Shown here piece after piece: positions 11,652 through 23,997 of a stretch of DNA of 64,000 nucleotides; the first letter of the stretch is position 1; each line of letters begins with the position of its first letter. The stretch is taken from the NCBI GenBank assembly GCA_027605045.1, contig JAQFWX010000003.1, positions 1,984,001 through 2,048,000 of the forward strand, given 5' to 3'. This stretch comes from Phallus indusiatus (lineage: Eukaryota > Basidiomycota > Agaricomycetes > Phallales > Phallaceae). The notes below the pieces were generated by a model. The model made no database searches. It saw nothing but the letters and a program-made list of their open reading frames with translations, and was not told the DNA's origin. A program made the translations under genes and the position numbers.

Positions 11652-13559
11652 ATGAAAACTCTTCGTCTAATTGCGCTTGCTGTATCTTTTGTCGCACAAA
11701 TTCGCAGATCAGCCTCACAAAACGACGGTTTAACCGTTCAAACTCAGCAGGGTCCCGTGGCTGGTACCTTCGTTAACTCCAGTGTTCGCCAATTCCTGGG
11801 TATTCCTTACGCATCGGTAGTAAGATGGGAGCCACCTCAACCTCCAGCGATACGCAATTTTACTTTTGAAGCAACGCAGTTTGGGAATTCGTGTATTCCA
11901 AATTTCAATATACCAGTTATTGGTCCAATTGACCCCGGGAAGCCTATCCCACTTTCAGAGGAGTGCTTGAACTTGAACATTTGGGCCCCGGCACTCAAAA
12001 GGCCGCAAAATACCTCGGTCATGATTTGGATATATGGAGGTGCTTTCCAATTTGGATCCGTGAATATTTTTCTTGTCAAGTTGTCTCTTTATTTCTCGGC
12101 TGAACAATTACTCATATAGAGCAATGACCCTTTCACCCAAGGTCAATTTCTTGTTAACAACCACGACGACGTGTTACTGGTTTCTTTCAATTATCGGACA
12201 AACATATATGGGTTTCCAGGCGCCCCTCAGTTAGCCAACCAGACTCAAAGTCAAAACTTCGGTGCCCTGGATGTGGACACAGCCATTCAATGGGTCTTTG
12301 ACAACATCGCATCCTTCGGAGGTGATCCCAATCGAATCACTATATTTGGACAGAGCGCCGGCAGTGCGTTGGTGACCGCGTTCACATTTGCGCATCCCAA
12401 TGATACGAGAGTCAAAGGTGGGTATTCCTCAAGAGAATTTAGTACTAAGAGACTAACCTCTTTTTCACAATTCGAAAGCGGTGATTCAACAATCTGGAAG
12501 GTAAGTCAGCATTCGCGTCATTCCGTCTCATGAGATTAACTTCCCTTTTTCCAAAGTTTGGTTGGTCTACCTTCAAATCTGGTGTCATTTGGCGCGCCGT
12601 TTAACCCCAAAGCCTGGAATGAAGTTAGCAATGTGCTTGGTTGTGGAACCAGTAAGCTAACAAATGTTTAATGGTCACTTTCTGATTCTACGTTATCAGA
12701 CGTAAACGCTTTTCAATTAACCTGTATGAAAGCAGTCCCAGCAAGTTTTCTCACGAAGGCACTGGAAAATGTAACATTCCCCACGTTTGTCCCCGTTCAA
12801 GACGGTAAAAATTTAAGCACATAAACAGATTCAATCTAACTCTACTGCTCAGATATTACCTTTTTTACGGATTTTGATTCCAGGTCTGCAGCAGGAAACT
12901 TCTTGAAAGTTCCTCTTTTGGTAGGGAACACTAAAGATGAAGCAGCTTTGGATTCGGTGACAGATCCGAACATTACCACAATCACTGATCTGGTTACCAA
13001 GGTTAAATCCTGTTTTTCTTCGGCTATTTTGATATTGAAGTGTACATCCCCAGGCCATTTTTGCTTGTCCCGCAGGAAGTACAGCTTCTGACCATGTAAA
13101 GGCGGGATTGCCCACTTTCAGATATCGTTATGATGGTAGAATCGCGGCTCATCTTACCTCAGCTATTATACTGATAACGCTCCGCTAGGTGTATTTCCCG
13201 ACACCTTCAACCGTCCAGGTTCTGGTGCATTCCATAGCTCCGAAGTACCCATCGTCTTCGGAACAGCCTCTCTTTCGGAGTTTGCTCCACCTACTACGAT
13301 CGAAGACGAACTATCCGCATTCATTCAGTCCGCATGGGTCGCTTTCGCCCGTAATCCTGCTCAAGGACCTACAAATCTCGGATGGCCACGGTATACTCCG
13401 GAGACCGACACACTTGCCATTCTGGGAAATTCAACATTGAATGCGACCGGTATCTCCTTTACGAGCGGAGATTCGTATGATTCTGGATGTCAATTAGCCG
13501 AGATTGAGGCCTTTTTGCTTATCGATGCCATTCATGACGCTCTGAATGGTCAACTCTGA
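11652..13559 (+). CDS. Secreted type-B carboxylesterase (CES-C)
   Basis: Same gene structure as CES-B. A signal peptide (MKTLRLIALAVSFVAQ) precedes [26 protein letters not shown], oxyanion loop YGGAFQFG, nucleophile [13 protein letters not shown], acid residue in VGNTKDEA and catalytic His in [13 protein letters not shown]. The small exon VIQQSG between two introns near 12480 is shared by all copies. The stop is TGA at 13557-13559. An open frame continues upstream to 11571, but the hydrophobic signal sequence and the paralogues fix the start at 11652. It is predicted to be secreted and active. It differs from CES-B in the oxyanion loop (GGA instead of GGG), which may alter acyl preference. 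Confidence 0.92.
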
Positions 13560-14429
13560 TGTATTGGGTTCGGCGGTTCACCGGTTCATTGTATCATATT
13601 ATTGCTTGTGTCGGGGAGTGGAAGGGAGTGTAGAACCTCCTGTTAACTACCTTTGCCCTTATTCCATGTTTTGAGCCCTTTCTTGCACGCGGTTTTTTCT
13701 TGGTATCATTTCTTTGTTTTCTTGTTTTACATTTAACACTCAGTCTTTTTTACCTTGTTCCTCAAAATAAATTCCCTTTTGTGTCAGACGATTGCACATC
13801 ATGGATTCGTTTGACTCGGACAATCGGATATTAATGTTATTTGCAAGCAAACGACTCATTAAATGCTCAGAACACTTCTATTACGCATACGAACTCTTCT
13901 GGAATTGTCGGTTTCAGCTGCACACAATGATGAGATGCTGAGATGATGGTTGGTACAACAATTTCGTTTGTAGACAAAACTGATATCTTCCGTCGATAAT
14001 TTTTTATATCTACTTCAAGTTCTCATAAGCAAATGGAAACCACTCATGGCTTCAAACCCTTGTAATATGTATAACTGACGAGAGGCAACTTGAAAAACTC
14101 GGAGTAGATAATGCGAGGCAACCACTCCGATTGTGGGTCGACGAGAATAAGAGTGGGTTGAACAGAGACAGAGTAATACGAAAATGGTAGAAAAGGAAGA
14201 TTTTCAGACTTGTTCTCACATACATTTTTTAAGAGTCCGAGACAGAACGGAAGTGTCTCGAACCTCTCGGGCTGTGTGTGACTAAGATTAAAGGCGGAAA
14301 TTTTAGAAAATCAAGTACAAGGGCTACGAGTGGGTAAAATTATTCTATGGATATGAATTGCCATTAAAATACAGAATACAGGTCCGGGTGGTGTACCGGG
14401 AAAAACTACAATACCGATACATCACAGAG
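13560..14429. other. Spacer after CES-C
   Basis: It holds the 3' flank of CES-C, including an AAATAAA-type signal near 13766. A GGAGTG..GAACCTCCTGTTAAC block near 13615 is echoed after CES-E near 21615. No gene is supported. Confidence 0.45.
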
Positions 14430-14670
14430 GACTTGAATGTGACTTCTCAACGAGTTTTCAGCCCCATTTTTAATGAGATTCGAATGTTTAGGGATGGTAA
14501 TTCACTGTGCGTATTTTTGGTTTGCGCATATATGTGGTGTAGACTTGGTGCACGTGGCGGTCAGCTGGCCTAATGTTCCGGAATCCGGGCTGATGTCTTG
14601 CAATACATTATGACGCCTTATATTAAGCCGAGGAACCCAACCCTTTCTTTGATCACGATTCCTTCAATTG
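14430..14670 (+). repeat. Esterase-unit intergenic repeat, copy R2
   Basis: Diverged copy of the repeat at 10610 and 18600: GAATGTGACTTCT, GTTTTCAGCCCCATTTTT, GCGCATATATGTGGTGTAGAC, TGCACGTGGCGGTCAGCTG and CACGATTCCTTCAATTG follow one another in the same order. Confidence 0.55.
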
Positions 14671-14776
14671 CCAACTGGTAATGCACCCTTCTCAGATGCA
14701 TTTGTCAACTTCGTCGCTCAATTTGTGAGGAACGGAGGACGCAGAGTTGAGCACACGAAAAAGGCTCCAAAACAAG

Positions 14777-14796
14777 CATAATTTGACGGTCGGCAG
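14777..14796 (+). promoter_or_regulatory. Orphan esterase core promoter
   Basis: CATAATTTGACGGTCGGCAG closely matches the CES-C and CES-D core promoters, but no esterase signal peptide or exon follows within 1.4 kb. It is best read as a trace of a deleted or decayed array member between CES-C and CES-D. Confidence 0.45.
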
Positions 14797-15079
14797 GTTT
14801 TGAACACTTTTCTCAGTCTCCGTGTTCAGAAGTAAAGTTCTTATTTCTTCCTCTTCATTATATCCTCCTTTTTTAAATAATTGAGAATCCGAAGTAGTTA
14901 CAGTACTAGCAATTAGGCTTAATAGTCGTGCCTGGCAGCGAGCTTCTGTTTCATACAAGTTATTAATACCTTGATCATAAGGTAATATCAAGACATCCCT
15001 AAAAACACAAACTTCATAGAAAGAACAGACTGAAGTAATTAAAGTCACTTCTGCAGTTGAGATAGAACTTGAATTCAGA

Positions 15080-15270
15080 CTTCATAATACAGTGGAGCGG
15101 ATGCGTAACCCCTGAGTCCTGAAGGTATGACAATTCATTACGATTTCCTGCTCCACTTCAAGTTGGTACAACATCACTTTAATATTCACGTTCTTCGAGG
15201 CTTCTTTCACTCGGTCCAATACAATGGTTCAAACGCACGTGTAGCACGTTCAATATAAGACGATATATTG
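15080..15270 (+). repeat. Intergenic repeat, copy 2 (partner at 9955-10110)
   Basis: See the partner copy: GTGGAGCGGATGCG, CTTCTTTCACTCGGTCCAATA and TTCAAACGCACGTGTAGCA line up in order. Both lie in the flank upstream of an esterase gene. Confidence 0.4.
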
Positions 15271-15841
15271 GAAGTATTCAGAACACTAGTAGAAAACAAA
15301 ACACCTTTTACCCATTATGAATGCCAAAGATTTTGAAATTGAATGTTGCGGATTGATTGGGTGAAAACCTTCATAAGAATGCCACGGATGGCAAGCGTAG
15401 CAATAAGGCCTTGAGATATAGGGCTGAGCCTGGGCTTTATACAATCTTTGTTTCGATCATACACGAGTTATGCATCGACCAGGACCGGGAAAGAAAGGAA
15501 ATTTTTAGAATCTGTGTGGATTATAGTGAAAGCGGATGTCAAAACAAGTAAACTAGAGTAGTTGCTAATGATAGTTTCATGAAAGATGTAAGTGCACGAG
15601 ATATGAGAAAGTCTGGCAATTTTTTGCGAAAGCACTTCTTTTGGCACTTTTGTAGAACACTGGCATGATAAAAATGTAAAAAATCGATATGGAATCCCCA
15701 ATAGAATGTGTAAGCAATGGGGAAGGTAATATTGATCAGAATTATTGCAATACAATCACAAATATTTGAGAGATATGAGAAGGATTGAGTGAAGACTTAA
15801 ATGACCTGGAATCTTGCGACTGTGATGCGGAGAAGTGCGAA

Positions 15842-15881
15842 CGGCACGATTCTAAATCTATCTTGTTACGCGTTATGTCAC
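15842..15881 (+). promoter_or_regulatory. Weaker upstream block of CES-D
   Basis: CGGCACGATTCTAAATC and then TTATGTCAC (15873-15881), about 360 nt before the CES-D start. The second motif differs by one base from TTACGTCAC of CES-B and CES-C. The same TTATGTCAC form occurs upstream of CES-G. Confidence 0.4.
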
Positions 15882-16125
15882 GCTGACCATCCTCCTCTCA
15901 ACCTGGAACTTAAAACTGGTGATATACTCGCACAGAAACTTAATCATTGTGACGATGATTTCATAATTATTGGATTATCTTCGACAGGTTATCTTATTGC
16001 ATAAGTCGCGAACCTGAATATGACGCGACCGCTTCCAATATCCCCCCTTATCGAACACATGGCACCATTCAAAATGTTCTATTGATTCAATGATTGAAGA
16101 AGAAAAAAAATCGAGGTGCGAAAGA

Positions 16126-16145
16126 CATAAATTGACGGTCGGATG
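16126..16145 (+). promoter_or_regulatory. TATA-like core promoter of CES-D
   Basis: CATAAATTGACGGTCGGATG, identical to the CES-C element and 109 nt before the start codon. Confidence 0.55.
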
Positions 16146-16234
16146 CTCTTCCATTTGACACTCACCCCTCGTCTCAGCCTTCTTTCTGCGATACGCTTTA
16201 GCCTTGAACACCTTTCTCGTTCGCTGCATCCAGA

Positions 16235-18158
16235 ATGAAAGTCCTTCATCTACTCTCGCTCTCTGTATATTTCATGGCGCAGATTCACAGTTCAGTTTCG
16301 CAAGACGATTCAGACGGTCTAAACATCACAACCCCGCAGGGACCCGTCATCGGAAAACTGTATATGTCAAATGTTCGTGAATTCCTGGGTATTCCGTATG
16401 CGTCGGTTGCCAGATGGGAACCTCCTCGACCTTCAGTCAGCCGTAATTCTACTTTTAATGCGACACAATTTGGGGATTCGTGTATTCCAAACCTCCCTGG
16501 AGGAACTGACCCCGAGATTCCGACCTCAGAGGAATGCTTGAACTTGAATATTTGGGCACCGACACTGAACAGGACGCAAAATACCGCGGTCATGATTTGG
16601 GTAACTGGAGGTGGTTTCCAATTTGGATCGGTGAATATTTTTAACTGTGAAATTGTCTAATCATTTTTCGGCTGAACAACCATCCCTATAGAGCAATGAT
16701 CCTTATACCCAAGGTCGATTCCTCGTTAATAACAATGAAGATGTATTGATGGTCTCCTTTAACTATCGAACGAATATCTTTGGATTTCCAAATGCCCCTC
16801 AGCTAGTCAACCAAAACCAAAGTCAAAACCTCGGCGCCTTGGATATAGATACGGCCATTCAATGGGTTTTTGACAACATTGCACCTTTTGGAGGAGACCC
16901 GAACCGAATCACTATATTCGGACATAGCGCGGGTGCCGCGTTGGTAACCGCATTCACTTTTGCACATCAAAATGATACGAGAGTGAAAGGTGAGTATTTT
17001 TAAGAAAACCTGACAATTAAACAAGAGATTAATTCTTCTCCCATTCAAAAGGAGTAATTCAGCAATCTGGAAGGTAAGCTACAACATTCACATCATTCTT
17101 TTTTGAAAGTTTATCTTCCTTTTTCAAAAGCTTGGTAGGGTTGCCTCCAGGTTTGACTGCATTTGGTGGACCGTTCAACCCGACAGCCTGGAACAAAGCC
17201 GCAAATGCGGCCGGTTGTGGAACCAGTGAGGTTAACAAATGTTTATTTCCTACGCACTAATTATACTTCAGATGCGGACAAGGAGCAATTGGAGTGTATG
17301 AAAGAGAAATCAGCAGATGAGCTCGAAACGGCACTGCGAAATATAACATTCCCTACGTTTCTCCCTATTCAAGACGGTAAGACTCCAAGCGTCTAGTCAC
17401 AACCAATTTAACTCTATAATCTAGGTATCACCTTTTTCGCGGATCTCAATTCCAGATCTATATCAGGGGAATTTTTACAAGTTCCTCTTTTGGTAGGGAA
17501 CACTGAAGGTGAAGCCGATCTGGATATTCCGCCGTGGCTTTGGTTTGCCCCCGTCATTTCCATGATAACTGATTTTATTACTAAGGTTAGATCTTTTTTT
17601 TTTTCAAATTCTTGGTATTAAGGTACATAAATATTCCTAGGCCGTCTTTTCTTGTCCCGCAGGAACTACAGCCGCTGACCATGTGAAGGCAGAATTGCCT
17701 ACTTTCAGATATCGTTATGATGGTACAAACATAAATCTTGTTGGCTTTGAATTTATATTAAAAATGCTTTATCAGGTGTATTCCCTGACACCTTCAATCG
17801 CCCGTATGCCCTGACTGCATTCCATAGCGCCGAAATACCCATCGTCTTCGGAACGGCCTCTCTCTCAGAATTACCACCCACTATGATTGAAAATGAGTTA
17901 TCCGCGTTTGTTCAATCCGCATGGGTCGCTTTCGCCAGAAATCCTTCTCAAGGGCTTACAGAGCTTGGATGGCCGCAGTACGACGCGGAAACTGACACAC
18001 TTGCCATTCTGGGGAATTCGACATTGAATGCGACTGGTATCTCGTTTACGAGTGGAGATTTGTATGACTCGAATTGTGAGGATGTTGTGAACGTGTTCAG
18101 TTGGATTATTAGGCTTATTCATGGCCTCCTTGGCTTTTTTAATTTCATCTTTCAATAA
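16235..18158 (+). CDS. Secreted type-B carboxylesterase (CES-D)
   Basis: Fourth array member. Signal peptide MKVLHLLSLSVYFMAQ, then [24 protein letters not shown], oxyanion loop TGGGFQFG, nucleophile elbow FGHSAGAALVTAF, acid residue in VGNTEGEADLD and His in TAFHSAEIPIVFG. Introns follow the array pattern. The stop is at 18156-18158. Two departures from the other copies are visible at the active site: His precedes the nucleophilic Ser (GHSAG, where the others have GQSAG or GESAG), and Thr replaces Tyr before the oxyanion Gly pair. The C-terminus is a hydrophobic tail (GLLGFFNFIFQ), unlike the other copies. Function is probably retained; a shift in substrate is possible. Confidence 0.92.
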
Positions 18159-18599
18159 ATCATTTCTGTCTATTAGTGTTCACCCCATGTCAGACATTGT
18201 AAAGTAGTAGTTGTTACATCTTGGAATTACACAAAGATTTTTTTTTTGGTTGATGTAAGAGATAGATGATTTACGAAGCGAACGAAATCCACTCTAATAT
18301 GTATCTCTAATCTCAGAAATGACGGCGACGGAAAAAATTGCACACAAAGCGTTTTCCTCTGACAAGCAACTCAGCATTCGGTATCAGTACCTGTGGTAAA
18401 GATATTTAATAATTGGCACTGCTTTACACTTCTGATGATGGAATGAGGATGAATTTAATGCTTTTCGTAAACCACGTGAGTATGCTTGCTTTTGCTCTGA
18501 ATTGCTCATCTTTTAACCGATGTTATTCTATGTAAGTCGTGATCGATAGACAAGATACAACAGGAGGAAGGAGAACAGAAAGTCAGGATTCGTGAATCA

Positions 18600-18830
18600 G
18601 AGAGAATGTGACTTCTAAATAGCTTTCAACCCCATTTTTAAGGGACCTTCGAAGCTTCTAAGAGGGCCTCCACACCTAGGGTTTGTTCGTATACATACGT
18701 GGTATAAAGCTGATGCATGTGGCGACAACTCACCGATGCCAAACCGTGACGTTTAGTGAAAGATCTGCGAGCTAAACTTTCAATTTGTCACGATTCGCTC
18801 GAATGGTGATTCTCAAATTCATTTCCTTGC
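18600..18830 (+). repeat. Esterase-unit intergenic repeat, copy R3
   Basis: GAATGTGACTTCT, CTTTCAACCCCATTTTTAAG, ATACATACGTGGTATAAAGC, TGCATGTGGCG and GTCACGATTCGCTCGAATG follow in the order seen at 10610 and 14430. It lies 1.0 kb before CES-E. Confidence 0.55.
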
Positions 18831-19630
18831 ACGGGTTTCATCCTGATCTGATTCCTTCCTCCCTCCACAATACAATATTATCAATGTTTTTGGCGACAAA
18901 CATGAAGAACACGAGAGATAAAAAATTGAATGAGATTCTGTAAACTACTTTGAGCAGTTTAGGTAAAGGGAGGGAAAAAGCCTTACGTGTCGTTCAGGAA
19001 TCAGGGTCACGACTCACGGAGAAGGGTGGAGATGGGTAAACCGTAGAAGCGAGGATATATTAGATGAAAAATGAGTAGCATATTGCCAAATATACAGAGT
19101 TAGATGAATATGACAACAAATTTCGGATGTTTTAGTAAAGTCAAATGAAGATTGAAATGACATCTAACTTTCCTGGGCAACTTCGGAATTTACCGTCCTA
19201 TGTGACTTCAGGTCACGCTAGCAACCGTCTTATGACTCACTATCATGCTGCGTCATGCACTCGTGTAGGAAATTATTTGGAAACTTTTAATCATTGTTGA
19301 GCGTTGAAATACTTAAAGAAATGTAAGCTTTCACCGCTATCGATGATTATACTGATTATAGAATTGTCTCAGGGCGTTTTCTTACATAACTTGCAAACCG
19401 TTATGACTCGGAAATGATCGCAATTTACTTTCAGTATTGTTTTGTCTATTATCGGTACAAATGTTCTACGAAATCAAGTGTCAAACAACAACAATATACA
19501 TGTGAAGAAACCCAAAAGATATAAGTTGGCCTGTTTCGTCTTACGTTCATCCCTTGTCTTGACTTTTTCTTCCGTGACCCGAACACCCTTAGTCTTGAAG
19601 GCTCTTGGCCGCTTACTCGTCTCATCCAGA
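18831..19630. other. CES-E upstream region
   Basis: The CES-E promoter region. GTGACTTCAGGTCAC near 19202, an inverted repeat (GTGAC/GTCAC), takes the place of the TTACGTCAC block at a similar distance. A GATATAAGTTGG core near 19518 corresponds to the TATA-like element of the other copies, 112 nt before the start. Confidence 0.4.
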
Positions 19631-21555
19631 ATGAAAGCGCTTGGTTTACTCTTGTTTGCTATATCTTCTGTCGCACAAATCTCCAGCTCGGCCCCGCAAG
19701 ATGGTCTAAAGGTCCAAACTAAGCAAGGTTTCGTGGCTGGTACGTTCACTACGCCGAATGTTCGCCAATTCTTGGGTATTCCTTACGCGTCGGTCGTCCG
19801 ATGGGAACTGCCTCATCCTCCATTTTCTCGTAATTATACTCTTGAAGCAAAACAATTTGGGGATTCGTGTATCCCAAACTTTGGCGGAACTCTTGGTGCA
19901 AGTGATCCCGTGACTGGTCAAACGGCCAAGGAGTCAGAGGACTGCTTGAACTTGAACATTTGGGGACCAGCACTCGACAGGCCACAAAATACCTCGGTAA
20001 TGATTTGGATATATGGAGGTTCTTTTCAATTTGGATCCGTGAATTTTGTTTTTGTTCAGCTACTATTCGTTCATTGATCGGCTGCATGATCATCCCTATA
20101 GAGCAATGACCCTTTCAACCAAGGTCAACCTTTTGTTGAAAACCACGACGATGTGGTGTTGGTTACATTCAATTATCGGACAAACATTTTTGGCTTTCCA
20201 GGTGCTCCTCAGCTGGTCAACCAATCCCGAAGTCAAAACTTCGGTGCTTTGGATGTGGATGCGGCCATACAATGGGTCTTTGACAACATTGCATCTTTTG
20301 GAGGTGATCCGAACCGAATCACCATATTCGGAGAGAGCGCAGGTAGTGCGTTGGTGGCCGCCTTCACATTTGCGCATCCCAATGATACAAGAGTAAAAGG
20401 TGGGCATTTCTCACCGGGTATAGAAACGAGAGGATGATCAACTGTTGTTCAAATTAAAAGGAGCAATTCAACAATCTGGAAGGTAGGACTACAAACCTTC
20501 ATTTATTCCTTCCTAGGAGAATAACTTCCTTTTCAAAGTTTTGTAAGACTACCCACAAACCTGACGTCATTTGGCGCACGATTCAATGCGAAAGCCTGGA
20601 ACAACGTCGTAAAGATGGTTAAGTGCGAAAGGCGTAAGTTGAGAAATGTTTGTCGCTCACGCACTAATTCTGCTCTAGTCAATCTGGACGCACAATTGAG
20701 CTGTATGAAAGATGTCTCAGCAAGGGATCTCAGACGCGCAGTGGAAAAAATGAAGTATCCTACTTTTGTCCCCGTCCAAGATAGTAAGATATAAGCACCT
20801 AAACAAATTCAATCTCATTGAACTCTACTTCTCAGATATTACATTTTTCACGGATTTTAGTTCCAGGTCCGTGGCAGGGAACTTTTTGAAAGTCCCTCTT
20901 TTGGTGGGAAACACCAAAGATGAAGCTGATGTTCCTGGGAAGAACATAGAGCTACCTCCACCTTACGTCCTCCCTTTTACCGCCTTCATCAAATTGATTA
21001 CCAAGGTTTTATTTGTTTTTACTTGCTATATCGTTATTGAGTCCACATCCCAAGGCCATATTTGCTTGTCCCGCGGGAAGAACGGCCGATGATCGTGTAA
21101 AAGAGGGAGTGCCCACTTTTAGATACCGTTACGATGGTATATATAACCCATAAACCTTTACTCTCAATTTTGCTAAAAGCATTCTATTAGCCGTATTTCC
21201 CAACACTTTCAATCGTTCAAGTGCATTTCATAGCTCCGATGTTCCCATCGTTTTTGGAACAGCTAACTTCTCGGAATTTGGTCCAACTACTGGCGTCGAA
21301 GACGAGCTATCCGCATTCGTTCAATCTGCGTGGGTTGCCTTCGCTCGTGATCCTTCTAAAGGGCCTACAAATCTTGGATGGCCACGGTATACTCCAGGAA
21401 CTAACACACTTGCCATTCTTGGAAATTCGACATTAAATGCGACTGGTATCTCGTTTACGAGCGGAAAGTCGTATGATTCTGGGTGTCAGGCGGCCGAGGT
21501 TGTAGCCAATACCATTACTGATCTCATTCACAATATTTTGGATACTTGGTTCTAA
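19631..21555 (+). CDS. Secreted type-B carboxylesterase (CES-E)
   Basis: Fifth array member. The signal peptide MKALGLLLFAISSVAQ sets the start at 19631; an upstream in-frame ATG at 19442 is ignored because it would bury the signal sequence. [26 protein letters not shown], oxyanion loop YGGSFQFG, nucleophile FGESAGSALVAAF, acid residue in VGNTKDEADVPG and His in SAFHSSDVPIVFG are all present. Intron positions match CES-B to D, and the stop is TAA at 21553-21555. The exon near 20600 is the least conserved (KMVKCERR, where the paralogues have VGCGT), so a disulfide or lid region may differ. It is predicted to be a secreted, active hydrolase. Confidence 0.92.
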
Positions 21556-22323
21556 TGTAACCCGTTTCATCCAACATTTCCTTGTATCATAGCATTGCTT
21601 GTGGGTCCAGTGTATGGGAGCGTAGCTTCCTAAAGCTCTTGTTAACGACCTTTGTTCTCATTTCTTCTTGTGTTCTGAGCTTAAAAATGATTTATGTGAA
21701 ATAAATCAGTTGGGAGATTTTTATTTTAGGTCTATTTTTTTTCTGAGAAGCAATGTTGACAAACGGGGATAATACCTGATTAGTATTAGGGCGGGTGGGT
21801 GATGGAAAAACAGTGAAAAATCGAACGAGACGCTGGAGACGTGCCGTGTCCTATTGTCATGGTCAGAGGAGAAAGGACAACACGGTGTGACAGCGACAAC
21901 GCTCACCTCAGCTGGACGTGTTGGATTTCGACCTCTATCAGGTTCAAAATGTCAAAGAAAACAAGGAAAAGAGCAAAACGAGTTAGAGAAGCTATTGAAT
22001 AAAATGGAAACTAAACAAAAACAGTCAAGAACATTTCGCATAGGTATGAATTTGTAAGAAAAGGAGAAGACAGAAAGACGGAACTGGATTTTAAAAGACT
22101 AGAGCGTTCTTCCCTTAATAATCCTATTCAATCTGCCACACCGTAGCACGGAATCATCTTGTAGCGAATTTCCAATGCTATCTTCGTCCGCAGCACACGC
22201 ATATATCGAGATTCGAGTTGTATCGGCCACAAATTAGCTCGTTGCGCTGGGCTGTGCAGTACAGGCGAACGGCGTCTATTCCCATGTTTGCCTCGTAAGT
22301 CGTTCTCGTCCTCAACAACCTTC
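21556..22323. other. Spacer between CES-E and the DUF6533 gene
   Basis: It contains the CES-E 3' flank with a GGGAGCGTAGCTTCCT block near 21615. A similar GGGAGCGTAGCTCCCT block occurs after the DUF6533 gene near 24100. No coding region is supported. Confidence 0.4.
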
Positions 22324-23997
22324 ATGGATCCTCTCCCTGTCGAAACTCCACTTTTGATCAGTAATATAATCCCGATTATCGATGGAGGATACAACCTTGG
22401 TAAGAATGGTATATATATATATCAATATATCGTCTAGTCATCTAAGTTCAATGCTTTTTTAGTGGCAGTCACTACCCTGTTATTATGGGATATCTTAATC
22501 ACCTTACCCAGAGAAGTAAATCGTGAAATGTCTTTGCTTTTTTTCCTATCGTTTCACTCCTCAACTTGAAATAGGAAAAGTACATTTGGTCGTGAGCTCG
22601 TTTACTAGTATCTGGCAGAGTAGTGAGAGTCTGATAACCAAACACGAAACTAATAGATATCCCTCAAGATGCAATTGGATCACAATATTCTATATAATCA
22701 CTCGCTATGTGCCTTTCATTGCCAACGTGTAAGCCAATTAAATTTCCATCTGTTATTCCGCATATTGAGCGAGTGTTATAGGGCTTATCTGATATCATTA
22801 TACATACTGCAGCTCGGCGATTTGCTTAGCACGCTATTTTTCAAAACAACTGATCCCGGCGCCGAACAATTTACCAGGATCGTCAGAATACTAATCATAT
22901 CATATTTAGTGCTTTGGTTCATTTCATTGATTTGCACCGAGATCCTTTTCGTAAAAAGAGGTCAGCGGTGAGGCCTATGGGGAACCCGATTGTGTCATCT
23001 TTCAGATGGACTGATATCCTGATTACCTTCTTGACCACTGGCAGTCGTAGCATTGCATGGCGGCTCACGAATTCTTTCACGTATCTTAGCTGGCTTATTT
23101 GTCTGTGAAATAATTTTTGCAATTCTGTTCTCTACCCCGGTATACCCATTTTCAACCATCGTGTTGAATTTTCTAAATCCTGATCTTATGATACTTTCAA
23201 GGGCTTGACACCGGTTGTGTCGGATCATCTTTCCTCGAACCTAGGGACACAAACCCCTCACTTGGTATTATCATCTTTTAGAACCTATATGCCGTACGAA
23301 AATGAATTACTGCTTAATATTGATGGCTCATAAGCACTATTAGGTTGCCCGAAATTGGGTTTCAGGCCCTCCTAGTGATGCTCGTCATAAATGTGATAAT
23401 TCGGGATTGGAGAGCAATATCAGATGGAAATTTTATATCAGTCGTCGTCCGCGATGGGATATGGAGTTACGTCTGTAATTTATGTGCGTGGCTGATTCTT
23501 TTTTTTTCAATTGTCACGTTCAATGAAGTTGATGCGAGTAAAAAAAATAGGTGGTCTACTTATAATTTATTTTCAACCGACATGGTTGAGCGGTCCTCTT
23601 GGACTACCTAATGCGCTGTAGGTTATTGAAGCTTTTATATTCTTTCATACAAAATGTGCTGATTAAATTATGCCAAAATAAGATGGTCCTTCTGCAGTTT
23701 GTCGATTACCGTACGTTTTAAAGTATCCACTATAAATAAAAATATGCATATATTCACTAATTCTCTTAGAGCACTCGTTTGATTCTGAATCTTCGTGCTG
23801 CAGCAGCAAAACAATCTGGAGTGAACAATATCTCATCCGCAGCCGGTCCTATTAGTCACGGATTTGGCATCCGTCTGACATTTCTTCAAGGCATTCAGTC
23901 TTTTCTCGCGTCTGGTGTACCAGAAAATGATGAATTCGCGGCATTATACCATTATAGCGATTTTGGACACGATTCAGATTCTGACAGCGATGATTAG
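22324..23997 (+). CDS. DUF6533-type multi-pass membrane protein
   Basis: An Agaricomycete family with about seven predicted helices and unknown function. The start MDPLPVETPLLISNII and the exon LLLWDILITLPRE match the family's N-terminal signature (W/Y-D-x-L-x-T-L-x-R-E). YIW followed by WITIFYIITRYVPFIAN fits the second signature. Further exons supply hydrophobic segments (YLVLWFISLICTEILF, CEIIFAILF), then ALLVMLVINVII and VVRDGIWSYVCNL. The last exon reads RLILNLRAAAAKQ with an acidic tail ending in DSDSDSDD and TAG at 23995-23997. At least seven small introns are needed. I could not fix every splice site around 22560-22640 and 23100-23350, so a broken exon is possible. The role may be signalling or transport; the sequence does not decide. 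Confidence 0.65.
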
